A stretch of DNA of 64,000 bases, taken from Sarcocystis neurona (Eukaryota; Apicomplexa; Conoidasida; Eucoccidiorida; Sarcocystidae). Where the stretch lies: NCBI GenBank assembly GCA_000727475.1, contig KL647297.1, forward strand, positions 1,707,295 through 1,771,294, written 5' to 3'. The notes under the pieces were generated by a model. That model did no database searches. It was not told the DNA's origin and saw nothing but the letters and a program-made list of their open reading frames with translations. The stretch's first letter is position 1. Each line of letters opens with the position of its first letter. Both the position numbers and the translations under genes were made by a program. Below, piece after piece: positions 25,106 through 42,021 of the stretch.

Positions 25106-28100
25106 TTTATAGGGCAGGCGGAAGGGCTGCTGCTGCTGCAGGAACGTGCGAGAAAGAACCTTCGGTCCTCGAAGAGAAACCACACGCCGCAGCAAAGTAG
25201 CTGCTGCAGGAGTGAGCAGCTGGAGGTGTCTGCGGTGACGCTGGTGCGGCTGCTACTGCTCCTGCTGGCGGCAGCTGCTGCCCGTTTCCCCCTCTGCAGT
25301 TGCAGTCTGTCGGGGTGCTGCTGCCGGGGTGGCTGCTGCTGGCGGTTGCTGGACCCAGGCTTGCTGCTGCTGTCCCTTCGTGATGCAGAAAATGTGCAGG
25401 AGTTTTTTGTTGCTGCGGGCGGATAGACAGAGGCGCCTGAAAAAACGCCTCACGTGCGGCGACTCAACGGCTGCAGCACCTCAGCGTTTGGAGAGCGACA
25501 GATGACCTGCTACAACTGTCGTGCCGCTGCGGCTGCTGCAAAGAGCGGAGAAGCTGAAGAGCCGCAGGACTGCGCGAAGGTGGGCAGAGACTTGGTGCTT
25601 CGCTGTGCCGTCGCAGCAGCCTGGAGAGGGGATACGGAAGCAGCGGCGCAAAAGGAAGAAGCCGACACGGCGGGGTAGAATGAAAGAGTTCCTCTTATGG
25701 AGGAGACAGAGTAGGTGCCCGCCCGTACGCGAAATGAGTGTGAACACAGACACCGCTTTGCTGCTGCCGTTTCTGCTGCTGCTGCTGTCACGCCGCAAGA
25801 GGGAAAACGGCCTTCAGTCAGGAGCTAGCAGAACTTCCAGGAGAACAGGAGAGAAAAAGTTGTTGCCCCGTGCGCTGTGCCTGAGAAAAGCAAGCACGAG
25901 GTAGTAGCACTGGAGGCATGTGACGATAAGGCGCGCTCCTGGTGCCGCTGCTGTTGCTGTCGCAAGGAAGGGGATGGCGCTGCCGCTGTAAAAAGGACTG
26001 ATTGTTACCAGGGAGACGGGAGGAGCGAAAACAAGGAAGAAGAGAACGGCTTGGGCAAGGGAAAGAGAAAAGCACAACAAAAAAGAGAGGCCTGCACTGC
26101 CGAATTACGCCTGCAGGCAACGGATCCCCGGTAGCCGACTGCTCTTCTACAACCCGCAGCAGCTGCTACAACACCGCGCATTCTTCAGCAGCAGAGGCGC
26201 AGCCGCTGCGACAGCAGTACCGTGAGCATGAGCAGGAGCAGCACGAGCAACACAGGTAACGAAGAACCAGCCACTTACGAGCTGCAGTAAACAGTAGCAG
26301 CGCTGCAGCAGCTCCTGCTGCTGTGGATCGTGGTGGTGCACACATGTGTCGGAAGGCCGAGCCGAAACCGCAACAGCAGCAGCAGCAGCAGCTACGAGAC
26401 CGGGCGCAACAGCAGCAGGGCAGAGCGCTGCAGTGCTGCTACTACACGTACGCTCCTCACCAAAGGGCACCACCACGAGTAGCACCAGAGGAAGCAGCAG
26501 GCCAGTGTGAACAGCGTCAAGAAGAGTAGCGCGTTAGAAGAAAGCCGCAGCGCAACACCGAGCTGCAAGTGGTGCAGAGGGACTGCCACCAGGCAAACAG
26601 CCGAAGGGGGCAGCAACTCTTCTTCATCGGCGCGCGGCTTTGGAATGCAGGCGGACCCCCAGCGTACCCGACCCAGAGGAGCACGCCTCCTGCACTGGCC
26701 CGACAACCAGCAGCATCACGAGAAGCAGCACCAGCGGCACAGCTCTGTACCACCGGGGCAAGCATTCTGAAGCAACGCTGGCCAGGTGACGCGCCGAGAG
26801 ACAGGGAGTTGTAGCTACCCCACTGCCATTACACATGGCGTATCCACGCCTGTATATATGGGTACGTATACGCAGAACATAGCTAAGCTAGTGGCATTCA
26901 TGGATGTGGATATCTGGTACAGACGCAACAACGAAGGCAGCGAGGACTGGAAACACACCATTAGAGCGAAAGCAGTAGTACGAGGAACCTGGAGCAGGAG
27001 ATTTGCCAAATACGCAGAAAGGAACAGTGACGGACGCTGTGTAGAAAAATTTCGCTTGCTGTGACGCGAATTCGCGCCTCGCCATACATAGACCAAGGGC
27101 AACAGCAGCAGCGGCACCAACAGCAGCCGCAGCAGCAAACACAAAAAAGCTACACGGGATTGCAGCAGAACTGAGTATAGGATCACCTGCAGCTAAACGG
27201 AGACCGCTGCAAACCACCACAACGGCAGAGCAGCAGCTGCTGCTGCACAGGATAGGAGCAGCAGCAGAAGGCCGGGTGCAGCTGTAGCACTGCAGTCGCA
27301 GGGCAACGTCATACAAACGGAAAAACACCCGCAGACCTCACCCACTCACCGACCAGCTGCTCGAATTCTAGAGCAACACAAGCAGCGCGAGCTGCTGCAG
27401 CACCTGATAGCTTTCAGAGTCAGGGAGTGTGAGCTGTGCCAACCTTCTCTTACAGTGAGATAAAAGTCGGCATTCACACAAGAAGTGCAGCAGCTCCAAG
27501 GGCGGGATGAGCAGCACCAGCGCCAGCCGCTCCAAGTGAAACAGTCGTCCGCTACAGCAGCAGTCATCAACGACAGCAGAAGAGCGGAGTACTCCCGCTA
27601 AAAGCGGCAGCGTGTTCTACCCGGCGTACATTGCCAGCACCTCTTTCTGCGTCTATGGTGCACTGCCAGTTTTCCGTGCCAAAGCAGGTGTCGACCCCTG
27701 CTTTAGAGAGGGAGACGGATACGTATTCTCACCTATACGTATGTGTATACCTTTGTTGACGTGTGCTTGAGCATACAGATGCACGTGGACATACGCACAT
27801 GTATTCACGTGTTCATAGACACAACTGCGTATGTATAAATACATAAGTAGTGTGGGAAGAGACACATTCGGACGTCTACGTGTGTGCATAAACATAGATC
27901 TGTAGACACATCGGTTGCTATGCGTATAGGTCCATATAGACATACATGTATTCGCACTAAAGACGAATACATAGAGAGAGACGCAGGATGACACTGTGAA
28001 GTGGGAGTGCTCTCAAACGCGTGCCAGGACGCCGAATGTCCGCCCGCTTGTGGAGTCACGCTCTAACTGCGGGTGGTAAGTATATATGTATACATATGTA

Positions 28101-29091
28101 TATCAATATCGTAGAGATCTCTACATACGAAAGTAGATATATATATGTATATATATATATGTATATACGTACGCGTACGCGTGTACGGATGTTTATGTAT
28201 ACACGCACATACAGGGATAGTGGCGTCGAAGAACGCTTGACGGGTCCAGGCGGCAGTACAGCCGCAGCAGCGGTACACAAGGTCAACAGTAATGTGCGAT
28301 CTTGATGGAGGAGTACAAGAGTAGGCGCCTGCGGTCCACACCAGCATCTTCACAGACAATTCCCCTGTGCACAATTGAGTTCCTCCTAGGCGTTGACGCA
28401 TAAACGCCTCCGTAAGTGTACTCGTGGAGAAGCTGGAGGAGCTTCTGCTACGGGGGAACTTCCTCCGTGTAGCTACAACTGAAAAGGACGCGCACAACTG
28501 CTGCGTGGCGTATATCAGAGACTTATCATATGCATGCTGTGAAACGCATATGCCTGTACTTGCACACGTAGAAACACAGACCCCAGACCTGCCAGTCGTA
28601 GCTTGTATCCCGCGTGTACACATCCGTCGGAGAGTGAGTGGGGGGTTTTTTCTGGAATGCTGTGTAAGCCTACCAGAGTCAAGTAGAGAAGAAGGAAGCA
28701 TCTGTAGGATCCTTCGGCGCATGAGTTAGAAACAACTCCACACGCACACAGACGAGCAACCCTCACGTGCCGAGCAGCCGATTCTTTTTTGACACAAAGG
28801 TAAGTAAAAATGTGTGCATATGATGCTCGTGCGATATCTGTAATTCAGGGATGCAGACGGACTGCCCGTGCACACTAGTCGACCTGCGTACAGCTGTGTA
28901 CACATTCACATTCATACGTTTTCGAAATTTTCGACTATATCAACTCTCCAAACGGGAGTAATCAATAGGAGTGTAGGTACACGGTTGGGCCCCCCGACTG
29001 TCGGTTAGGGCTGTGAATGCTAAAGGCTGTGCAGCTAGTGAGGTTGAGCGTGTGCTCTCAAAGGAACTCGCGTTCTCTTCTTTGTAAGCAG
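25106..29091. other. Region upstream of SAR1; promoter area, no gene supported with confidence
   Basis: This stretch lies 5' of SAR1 and 5' of the proposed plus-strand gene at 29092, so it probably contains a shared upstream region. TATAAA directly precedes the SAR1 ATG on the minus strand. From 25.1 to 27.6 kb it is full of CAG/CTG runs. An open plus-strand piece at about 26880-27064 and another at about 28427-28632 (ends at a good GTGAGT donor) read like protein, but the minus strand is also open there and I cannot choose. Confidence 0.45.
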
Positions 29092-30488
29092 ATATAAAGG
29101 AACTTCCTGTTAACGTGAAATACTACCTCCGCCAGCCGTGCAGAGATGCGTTTCACGTAAGAAACGAGTTGTCGCCGTAGTGACTCACTTCCCTTAACGA
29201 CGCAAATTTTCCCTCAGGACCTTTTCTCGAGAAAATGTATGTCACACACAAGACTTACCTTTCTACCGTACAAGGTGATCATAGAGGAGCCCTCAACTTC
29301 GACTACCACTTTAGACCAATCACGCACGTCACACTTCTTGCTTGTAGGAAGAACATGTCTGCCAAAGACAATTGCATTGATCAAGCTGACGCCCCTCAGG
29401 TCTGCAACCTCCTTCCTGGCGACTTCTCAAGAAACACGGCTCTTGCAAAAGAAGAAGGTGAGTCTCTACAGTGTTTGACTGTCCTGCCATGAAGTCCTTG
29501 TTCTCCATGGCGCGACCAAACTACCTACAACAGATTGCCGCCTTCTTCCGTCCACATAATCCCAAAAAAGCGCCTTCCCTTCTTCATCTTTCCTTCTTTG
29601 GTTCTTCTTTAACGAACGGTATAGCCGTAGGGAGGAAGTGCCTGTGCCAACGTGATGGATACAACGCTGTGTGAACATGCCTTTTTCCTGGTTGATGCAC
29701 GTTGTACTCGCGAAGAAGTTATCTTCTTTCATCTGTTTTTTGCGTTTCAGACGGGTGCAAACAGCACCCCTACTATGTACTTCGACGCGTGCAACAAGCG
29801 TTTGTCTCGGGGCGTGCATCTGCACACGTGGTTTCAAGTAATTCTACCGATTCCGTGTTTCGAAAGAAGCGTCTGCGTTTAGTCTTACACTTTCGTAACC
29901 CCAGTACCAATGCTTACAAAGTAGTTTCTTTCTTCTGTACCGCGGAGCTTCCGTCAAGACGGGGTTGTTTTCCCCTCTAGACTCAGTTTGTCTCGTCCCC
30001 AGTGGCGGCAGCGCACCCTTCCATGCACGTCCTGTTTCGCTTCTACGTGTGTAAAACTGCGTCCACCGCTAGATCCACTAGGCAACCTCCTTATCTACTC
30101 TGTCACGTGCAGTTTGCTTCTGTTCATGGACATACGAACGCAGGTATTGCGCTCCCTCAGCAACGAGAATAAATGATACTCGTGCGCTGCCATGTTTGTG
30201 TATGCTGCCGCTCTATTAGTTGCACTTTGCTTCTGTGAAAGGGATATACGCACCCAGGTATTGGTCTCCCTCAGCAGCGAGAATAAGTGATACGCACGCG
30301 CGGCAATGTTTGTGTATGCTGCCGCCCTATTAGCGGAACGGTATTCAAGTGCGCAAAAATTATCTCCGCGTCCTCGCCGCTGCTGCTGTCACTGTTGCGA
30401 CATGAGCTAAATTGCTTCTGCGTTCGCTTCCGTTAGTGCCGCGCATCTTGCTTGCACTGTGCGCAGGCATCACGGCCAAGTGCGACGT
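29092..30488 (+). CDS. Candidate multi-exon gene, function unknown (partial 5' end)
   Basis: I do not recognise this protein. Five plus-strand exons join in compatible phase: 29092-29156, 29218-29457, 29751-29837, 30003-30143 and 30467-30488 (TAG). Acceptors have good pyrimidine tracts, notably TTTTTTGCGTTTCAG before 29751, GTTTGTCTCGTCCCCAG before 30003 and ATTTTCCCTCAG before 29218. Donors are GTAAGA, GTGAGT, GTAATT and GTATTG. The peptide includes IKELPVNVKYYLRQPCRDAF, then a Ser/Thr-rich part, then TMYFDACNKRLSRG, then a Cys-containing and hydrophobic stretch (LLIYSVTCSLLLFM). The start exon is not found; 28427-28632 is a possible one but its phase does not fit directly. Competing readings exist: 29751-29980 is open in a second plus frame (PYYVLRRVQQAF), and 29258-29430 is open on the minus strand with a GTAAGT donor. 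The existence of some gene is more likely than this exact model. Confidence 0.42.
30111..30336. repeat. Two-copy tandem duplication, unit about 113 bp
   Basis: AGTTTGCTTCTGT at 30111 and ACTTTGCTTCTGT at 30224 start copies that share CAGGTATTG, CTCCCTCAGCA, GAGAATAA, TGATAC and ATGTTTGTGTATGCTGCCG. The duplication includes the proposed donor at 30143, so the second copy repeats a potential splice site. Confidence 0.8.
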
Positions 30489-31781
30489 AGCTTTCTTCTG
30501 CAACTGCCTTTTCTGACAGTCTTAACGTACGTGGATGCATGCGCAATACACCTTTACGCCTACATGCAAAGACACCTACGTATCAAAAGGGATGTGCGCA
30601 GATGTGTCACATACAAGGGTCGTCGGACAGAGGAGCCTAGTTGCTTCCACGCAGACGTATACACTTGTAAACGTGCGTATATTTCTGTCTAGATTTATGC
30701 GTATGTGCATACACGCTTGCATATACCGACCTACTATTAGATATATATATATAGATATATATATGCGTATGTATACACGCATGCGCATGTATATACCGGC
30801 ACACATACACACACACGTATCTCAGGAAGCACCAGGTAATGTAGAAACAAATCGTTCGTCCTTCATCGAATTCTACAGAACTCTCAGCCGCATGACAACA
30901 CTTGTAGGTGTTGTATGAACTCGACGGATGCCTGCGTTGCTCTCACACAGAAAATGACAATATACATTCTCTAATCACGAAATTACTAATGAAACGCTGT
31001 TCAGACACTCTTCACTGCGCCCACCAAAAGGTAGGTAGTGGCAGACAGTGACCGTGTCTTTACCAGTACAAATACAAGGTGAGCAAAAGAGCACACAAGC
31101 GTCCGCGCAGTTCAAAGGACTGCCACCCCCATACTGAGACTGTTTCGCTTCTACTGAAACGTCTGTCACAAAAATAGACGTACAAACGTGGAACGCGTCG
31201 AAGGATAATTTCCTTTTCCACTCGTTGATTTCTGTTCTACCATCAGTGTTTGTGGAAAATTATAAACCTGGCAAGCTCCCTTACCGCTTCTTCCTCCTCC
31301 ACTGCTGCTGCCGCTGCTGCAACGTGAGGTGAGCAGCTGCAGCTGTTGCTTTCCTAAGTGCGTCTTGCTTGCTGCGTCTGTCAAGTGTCTACCGATGCCA
31401 GTGTGGCTGCGACACTCAGCCCTCTTCGTGTGGAGACTGCTTCTGCTCCCGTGTGCCGCTCCGATTCTCTTGTTCACGCTGCCGCCTATGCGGCTGCTGC
31501 CTATGTTGCTGCTGTCTTCCACATCACCGCTGGTGTGCCCGCAGCAGTCGAACCAGTCGGATTCCTGTGTCGCTACTGCTTGGCGCCTGCTGTTGCTGCT
31601 TGAGGAGCAGCGGCGTGAGGCTGCTCACGTCTCTGTCGAAAGGGTGCGCGTTCTGAAGCTGCCGCTAGTTGGGAGATGTCTGCTTCTGCTGCGCTTCGAA
31701 GCGGCACTGCCGTAGCAGGTCAAATCTTGTTTCTGTGATCACCCTGCTATGCTGCACGGTTGTCTCTTCTTCTTTGACTCC
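30489..31781. other. Intergenic, microsatellite and low-complexity; no gene seen
   Basis: Contains a TA/ATAC stretch at about 30660-30830 and, towards 31300-31760, CTG-rich sequence that is probably the ferredoxin 3' flank. Open frames here are short or repeat-derived. No splice chain or domain was found. Confidence 0.5.
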
Positions 31782-35966
<4,185 letters not shown>

Positions 35967-38229
35967 GCGTGGAACGGGTACGAAGCAAGAGGACGGAGCA
36001 GCAGAAACAGCAGCAGCAGCACGTGGAAGGGCAGCGGCAGCAGCAGCCTCCTCGGAAGACGAGGCAGCAACAGCAGTACTCGACGTGACTGAAACGGCAG
36101 GAAACGTTCCTGCAGAACGTGGTCTTTTGTGCAGGGGAGCGAGAGTGAGCAGCGGACGCAGACGGACAGCTGCTGTAGGGCGACCAGCGTTAGAACTTGA
36201 ACTTCCTCTACCAGCAACACGTTGCAGCAGAGCTGCTGCGCAGCCTCGAAAACTTGAAGAAGGTGGCAGGGCAGCGGCAGGAGACCCGCCCAGAAAGAAG
36301 GTTTCCCGGCTCTGGTCTGCAGTCGCAGCGCCCCACAGACTGCTGTGCGGCTGTGTTGCCGTTGCAGTCGAACTCCTGACGGACGGCCGTGCTGCTGCTT
36401 GCGTTGCAAAGTGTTCCAGCACCAAAGCAGCTGCGTACTGCATGCGAGGGAGGGACGAGGAAGACGGAGAAACTTGAGAGTTTGTCGCGCTCTTGCAGGC
36501 CGTGCCTTCGCCTGTCGCGCCGTCGCTGAGGCAGCAGCCTCTCTGAGTGCTGGAGCGGCTTTGCACAGGGCTGCTCCTGCTGCCGCAGCAGTCAGTTCTC
36601 AAGCAGCTCGAACAGCTGTTGCTGTCGCGCCCACAGAACTTGCTCGCGCTGTTGCTGAAAAAACAAACGCTGCTGCCGGCGGTGCTGCCGCTGGAGAGGC
36701 CGTCCCTGAACGTGTAGTGGGGACGGCTGTTGCCCACGAGGCAGCGGCAGGCGCTCCCGCTGCTGGCAGGGCGAGGGTAGTTGCAGCTCGCGCTACTGTG
36801 TGGAGAGAAGACTGCTGGCAGGACGCTGTTGACAGATTCGCGAAACTGAGGCAACAGCAGCAGCAGGAGAAAGGCCGCCCACAGGCGCAGCAGCAGCAGG
36901 GCAGCACGTCGTTGGCGTAGTTTTACTTGCCGAACAGCAGGTGCTGCTGCGGCACCTGGACCGGCGACGACAGCGGGAGCAGCCCCAGCACCTGCTGCCC
37001 AAGCAGCGTCTGCATCGGGAGCAGCACCAGACCCCCCAGCTCCAGTAGACGCAGCAGAAGCCACAGGAACGCCAGCAGGGGGAGTGGGGAAGCCAAGAAG
37101 GAACGTGCTGCGACGAAGCGATGCGGTAGGAGGAACAGCAGCAGCAGAACTCACAGAAGCGTCTCGGCGCGTGGCAGCAAATGCCGTGGCGTCAGCGCTG
37201 TGATAGCAAGAGACTGAACACAAGCGGGAACGAGCTGCTGCTTCAGCGGCAGCATCAGAGAAGGGACGAGCAGCAGAGTCGATAGGAACCCCAGAACTCG
37301 GGACGATAGTCACATGCCGGGTGAAGGATGGAACAGCAGCTGGGAAGGAAGCAGCAGGAGGAGGTTCAGGAGGACGACCATCAATAGGTAGGGCTCTGCA
37401 TGCCGCAGCAATAGCAGCGGCACGAGCGCCGTTCCAGGGAGAGGGGCGTCGCGCAGTGGGTCGGCGTGAAAGAAGTGCAGGCACAGCAGGTCGCACACAG
37501 CGCTCAACCACTTCAGCAGCAGCAGCAGGGCATCCTGCAGTGCTGGCCACCCCAGGATGCTGGCCAGAGCCGGCAACAGAGGCAGACGCGACTCCAGGGA
37601 CAATATCTGTGAGTGCACTTGTAAACGTAGTGACACACGAACACTCTCCACTGGCTGCTGCAGCACCTCCCTCCGTTGTACGAGGTCGGTCAGGAGCGGC
37701 AGGAGCAGGCCGACGTGCAGCTGCGGCAGCAGGATAATGTGCTGCAGCAGCTGAAGGGACGCGTGAACAGGAAACACGCTCCATTTTCATTTCGCGGCTG
37801 AGACGCGTCCTTCCCATCTCTTTGCGGAGCTGCGCTTTTCACCTTGAGTCTTCACCCCCCACCGAGTCATCGGCCCGGGGGAACCGCTGTAGCAGTGCTG
37901 TTGCTCTGCAGTGCCGCTGCGACTGCTGCAGAAGACGAAGCAGAAGAAGAACGCGGAGATGGCAGATATTTGCAGCAGTGCAGGAGCCCTGAAGCGGCCG
38001 AAGGCGGGGGCAGCGGCCGCCTCTTTAGTCAATGTGTGTGTGTCTTTCGCCTAGTAATCGGCTTCTCCCGCCAACGAACGTGGAGCGGTCCAAATATCGT
38101 GGGCGGTTCGTAGTAGCAAGAGCAGCGCCCAGAGTGACGACGGCACAGCAGCGGCCGTCTCAGCGGCACGGCACGGGCACGAGCTGCAGCGGCAACGGCA
38201 ACGCTGCCGGTAGCATTGGCGGCGGGGGA
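35967..38229. other. CAG/CTG-rich region upstream of ferredoxin; coding strand not resolvable
   Basis: Both strands carry long open frames because of dense CTG/GCA repeats. A minus-strand frame at 37777-37310 gives a Leu-rich, helical-looking sequence (for example LPLLPALASILGWPALQDAL). Another lies at about 36340-36100. Plus frames at 36345-36920 and 37844-38113 also read plausibly. I could not link any of these by splice phase, so none is called. Confidence 0.4.
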
Positions 38230-39565
38230 TCAGAAAGAAATGACGAAGTGCGGCAGGACGGTGTAGGCGGTGCACACTAGGAGAAGCGTCATGAGCACAA
38301 GTGTGTAGGACGATGCGGAGAGGTAGACGTGGCAGGCTGGCCGGTTTTGGCACGGCAGTTCTCTCGCGCAGAGCCCGCCCTTCCTGTTGGACCCGCAGCT
38401 GCTGGCCGCGCGAGCGGCACTGCAGTCCAGCCGGTACACATACGATTGCTGCAGGTGGGTGACGGCAACAGATCGAGTGGCACGCACAAGGACTCTTTCT
38501 GAGGAATGCAACGTGAACCATTCCTCGCTTCCCCACGGACTCTCTTGGACACCTGGTCAGAAGTTTCGCGGCACATATGATCTGCTGTTGGCAGCGACAC
38601 CACTGCATGCAGGGCGGCTGCTGCTGCTGCTCCGGCTGTTGTGCTGCTCCAAAGCACGTCTGCCCGCGCTACACATGCGCGTGCTGCGTGTGGCCACCGC
38701 CGTGGTGCCCCGTACAGCGGAACCACGGGGGACTGACTACGACGGCCGCGGCCGCTGCTGCTGCGAAGGACTCGTCACACGCTGCTGTGCGACCCAGCCG
38801 CCGCAGAGGTTGTGGGGTGCTGCACTGCTGGGCGGGACGAGGAGGCTGCTCCTGGTGAGCCTCTTACGCCATCGCACTGGCGACTTGTGATCTGTGTCGC
38901 TCCGCGTCCCCAGCGGCGGCTGCAAGAGGTTCCCATCCATCAGTTATCCTGCTGAAGTTTAGCACCGCTTGCAGCGTGTCGCGCAGTGCTCATATTGACA
39001 TCTACTACGCGGGACAGGTCGGGATTGATCTACGCAGATCGACGAGACTACAAAACAAGCACGCAGAACAACCAAGGATTTTTACTACGGCGTGCGTCGA
39101 CCCGTATGCACACCTGTACGCATAAATAGATATGTGCAGACGCACACAACTTTAGATATACACATACACATCCGTATGTGCAGGCACGTAGGCATTCGTG
39201 TAGCTGTCTCCCTGCATCACACGCGCATCTACGTGCATAGACCGACACGTGTATACCAGAACATCTACAGTTCTTACCTCGAAGGGTGTTTCCAGCGGGC
39301 AGAACACCCCATTCCTTGACCAACATGGTCTAACCGATAAATTTTACAAAGGAGCGAATGAATGACGAGATGTAACTTTGCCTTTTCGCGTCCTGCCCAA
39401 AGAAGTTTAAGCGAGAGGCGAAGCGCACCTGCTGCACCACGCAGCGTGTCCGTATTGATAGTAGACATTACTGGCCACTTCGTGGCATTACTATTATCAG
39501 AGCAGACGACTCCAAAAAGTTAATGACTCCGTAAAAAGAAAGGAGAACGTAGTTCGTAGCAGTGC
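38230..39565 (-). CDS. Candidate membrane protein with Cys-rich C-terminal segment (exons only)
   Basis: Not recognised. Two adjacent exons, 39565-39492 and 39428-39335, are separated by a 63-nt intron with GTAATG..CAG borders. They join in phase to give NYVLLSFYGVINFLESSALI, then the basic stretch VRFASRLNFFGQDAKRQSYI followed by SSFIRSFVKFI. A last exon 38448-38230 follows the acceptor CACCCACCTGCAG and encodes 72 aa. It has a cluster of Cys residues (DCSAARAASSC, GLCARELPCQNRPAC) and then a hydrophobic helix (YTLVLMTLLLVCTAYTVLP), ending FVISF and stop. At least one exon between 39335 and 38448 and all 5' exons are missing. The pattern suggests a multi-pass membrane protein with an extracytoplasmic Cys-rich loop before the last helix. 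That topology is inference. It is also possible that the two parts belong to different genes. Confidence 0.4.
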
Positions 39566-40580
39566 CTGGTAACAAAAAGAGCAGTGCATCAGAGAGACTT
39601 GCTAAAGAGAATGATCGGCGATGCTGTGAGGTGGAAAGAAGCTCCGTATTGTAGACGGAGTGGCAGTATACCCAGAAAGTGAGGCACTGTGTGAATGTGT
39701 GTGTGGGATATGAACACATGGAAGCCTCTACATGTGTGCGAGTGTATGTACGGGTGAATGTGTACACAAGTGTGAACTTCTCTAGAGACGTCTCTGTGTG
39801 CATGTACCAGGCGTGTTCCACATGCATACGCGTGGGTACGACTGCATACATATCTTCTTGCGTGTGTAGGATTGGGTGGACTTGAGTGTGTATGGCGAGG
39901 TGTAAAGATGTACGGAAGTAGTCTGTCACCATCTCAGTACGTATGACTGTATCCACATGTACATCCGTGTACCCCTGTGTGTGCGAGGGGCTTGCACAGT
40001 GCTGTCCCACACGGGTGCGTGAAGAATGGACTGTGAAATAGGCAAGACGCATCACTTTACTTTCTCTGCTCACTAGCTGCCACCTGGTGCTGCTGCTGCT
40101 CGGCCCGTCTACTTAAGGCATCGGGGTCATGCTCGGACCGCCTTCAGGCACTAGTCTGGAAAAACAGCTTGCTTATGCGACGAGCACAACAAAGGGACAG
40201 AGAGAGGCAATCACGCGTTTGTATTTCTGAGGTGGTAGCTTGCTGGAAAGTGCAGGAAGAAACGCAGCGTTCCACGGCGTCGTCAAAAAGAATCTACGCG
40301 CCGTGGCGCACAGTAACAGCAGGGACAGCGGCAAGATCGCGGACGAGAGAGCAGAGTGATTCTCTTTTCCTTACGTGGAATTAGCAGATGTAAGCGTTTC
40401 ACTCTCCCGATGACGTACTACATACACACACTGTGCAGCGGACAGTAACGCGTCTCCCGTGACTCCACGTATACGTATATACGTACGTGGCGGTGCACCA
40501 CAGGGTTTCTTTTTCCAGACGTAAATACCTACAAGTGTAACGCACTGACTAGTAGTTAAGGAGGTGCCTATTTGGGATAG

Positions 40581-42021
40581 TTAGGTGGTCCTGCTAGTTG
40601 TACAGCGGGTCAGGCGTCCACAAACAAGCAGGTCCTCCTCACCGATATCTATGCACTCGTACTCGTGCTTGTCATCGAGTGGGCGATATAGGCTTGGGGG
40701 GAGAACGAGTTTCTTTTTGTCGGCATCTTGAACGGTGAAGGTGCCGAACGACGGACACTAAGTGTGGGAAATGGTTCTCTGGAAGAAGAAAGTAAAAGGC
40801 CTTCACAGAAAATATGAGTTCCACACTTTGACGGTCGCTTGCACGCCTGCATATATGTCTGAAGCTCTCTACGTGTACAGAACAGCGAAGCTCTGAAGAC
40901 AGAAAACGCCCACGTTTGAGCACCCTCCCCTCCACTGGCGGCTTCAGGTCCGGCGCTACTCCGCAACTGAGAGTGTTCTTCTCTGTGTGCCAGCACCGTC
41001 GTGCGCCGAACACCACTACACTTTTATGCACGTTCTACGGTAAGGCTATATTCGTCTGGGTGGAGTGAAACACCTATCTATGAGTACCGGGAAAACAAAC
41101 CCATACGAGTCTGCATGCTAGTCGTAAAGCTGGTGGACCCATTGAAGCGGCGAGACGCACGCAGCACGACACAAGGTACTGTTGCGCAGAGCATGCCCTT
41201 CTGCAGTATGCCGCAAGGCACTGCATGCGCAGCAGTCAACGGCCAGGTGCTGCAATGTGTTGGCACACGCCCAGTAAAATACACATAAAAGGGAGCGGAT
41301 ATTTACAGTCTACCTATGTGCTGTGTAGTGGCGGCGCGTTGCCTCGCTATACGGAGATACGCTGCACGCACATGTATGTTGCGGGTACACGGGGTGGCAG
41401 AAAGAGCGACGGAGAAGCTGGTTCCGACAGTGTGTCCTGGTAATCAGGAGAAGGACGGCACCGGCGTGCCTTACGTACGTATGCGCACGTCCCTGCATGC
41501 ATCTGCACCAGTGCGTAACCTGACACGGGGCTCTGCGCCGGATTTTACCTTGGAAACAGGAAGTTAAGTGGCTTCCTCGCTGGTGCGCGTTGTGTCTTTT
41601 GTCATGCCGTTGCATGCGCGAAGTGCTCTTGAGCAGCTCCAGAAGTAAAAGGACGAATACGTTGCTGGAGAAACTGTGCTGTTCTTCCCTAAATCGAGTA
41701 TGTGCGTGTTGTCCTTTGACATCGACACAGCCGCTAGGGTATCTCTGGCAGCATAGAAGGAGCATCCACGTACGTGTAGCAGTCCTCTGGCATCCCCTGC
41801 AGAAGACTGCCGTCAATTCTGAATCCCTGCGGTACTTTTCGGTACCCGGTACTGCAGCCGTCCTTGTTCGCGCTCTCTAAAGATGGCGTGTAAACGTCCA
41901 GCAACGCCGGCACAGATTGTGGGCTGCCACGTAGGAGCTGCAAGCGTGCTGCGGTACGTAATTTTCCAAATTTACACAGGAGGCGTGCCATGCATCTACG
42001 CACAGCTGCATCCACTAGCAC
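40581..42021 (-). CDS. Candidate gene of unknown function (3' exon well supported)
   Basis: Not recognised. The last exon, 40757-40581, starts after the acceptor CCATTTCCCACACTTAG and encodes PSFGTFTVQDADKKKLVLPP and then YRPLDDKHEYECIDIGEEDL, ending CTTSRTT and stop (58 aa). Its composition is free of repeats and unlike the antisense frames. A second minus-strand coding-like stretch at about 41950-41770 contains KVPQGFRIDGSLLQGMPEDC and has a GTACGT donor at its end. A third possible piece is near 41215-41110. I could not chain these in phase, so the extent and the number of genes are guesses. The 5' end may lie near 43.2 kb, where an open stretch ends at a GTGAGT donor (about 43079). Confidence 0.35.

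Noticed and set aside
39468..40073. 201-codon minus-strand frame
   Set aside because: Only its last part (exon 39565-39492) has good splice borders. The upstream part is GT/AC-rich sequence without a protein-like pattern.
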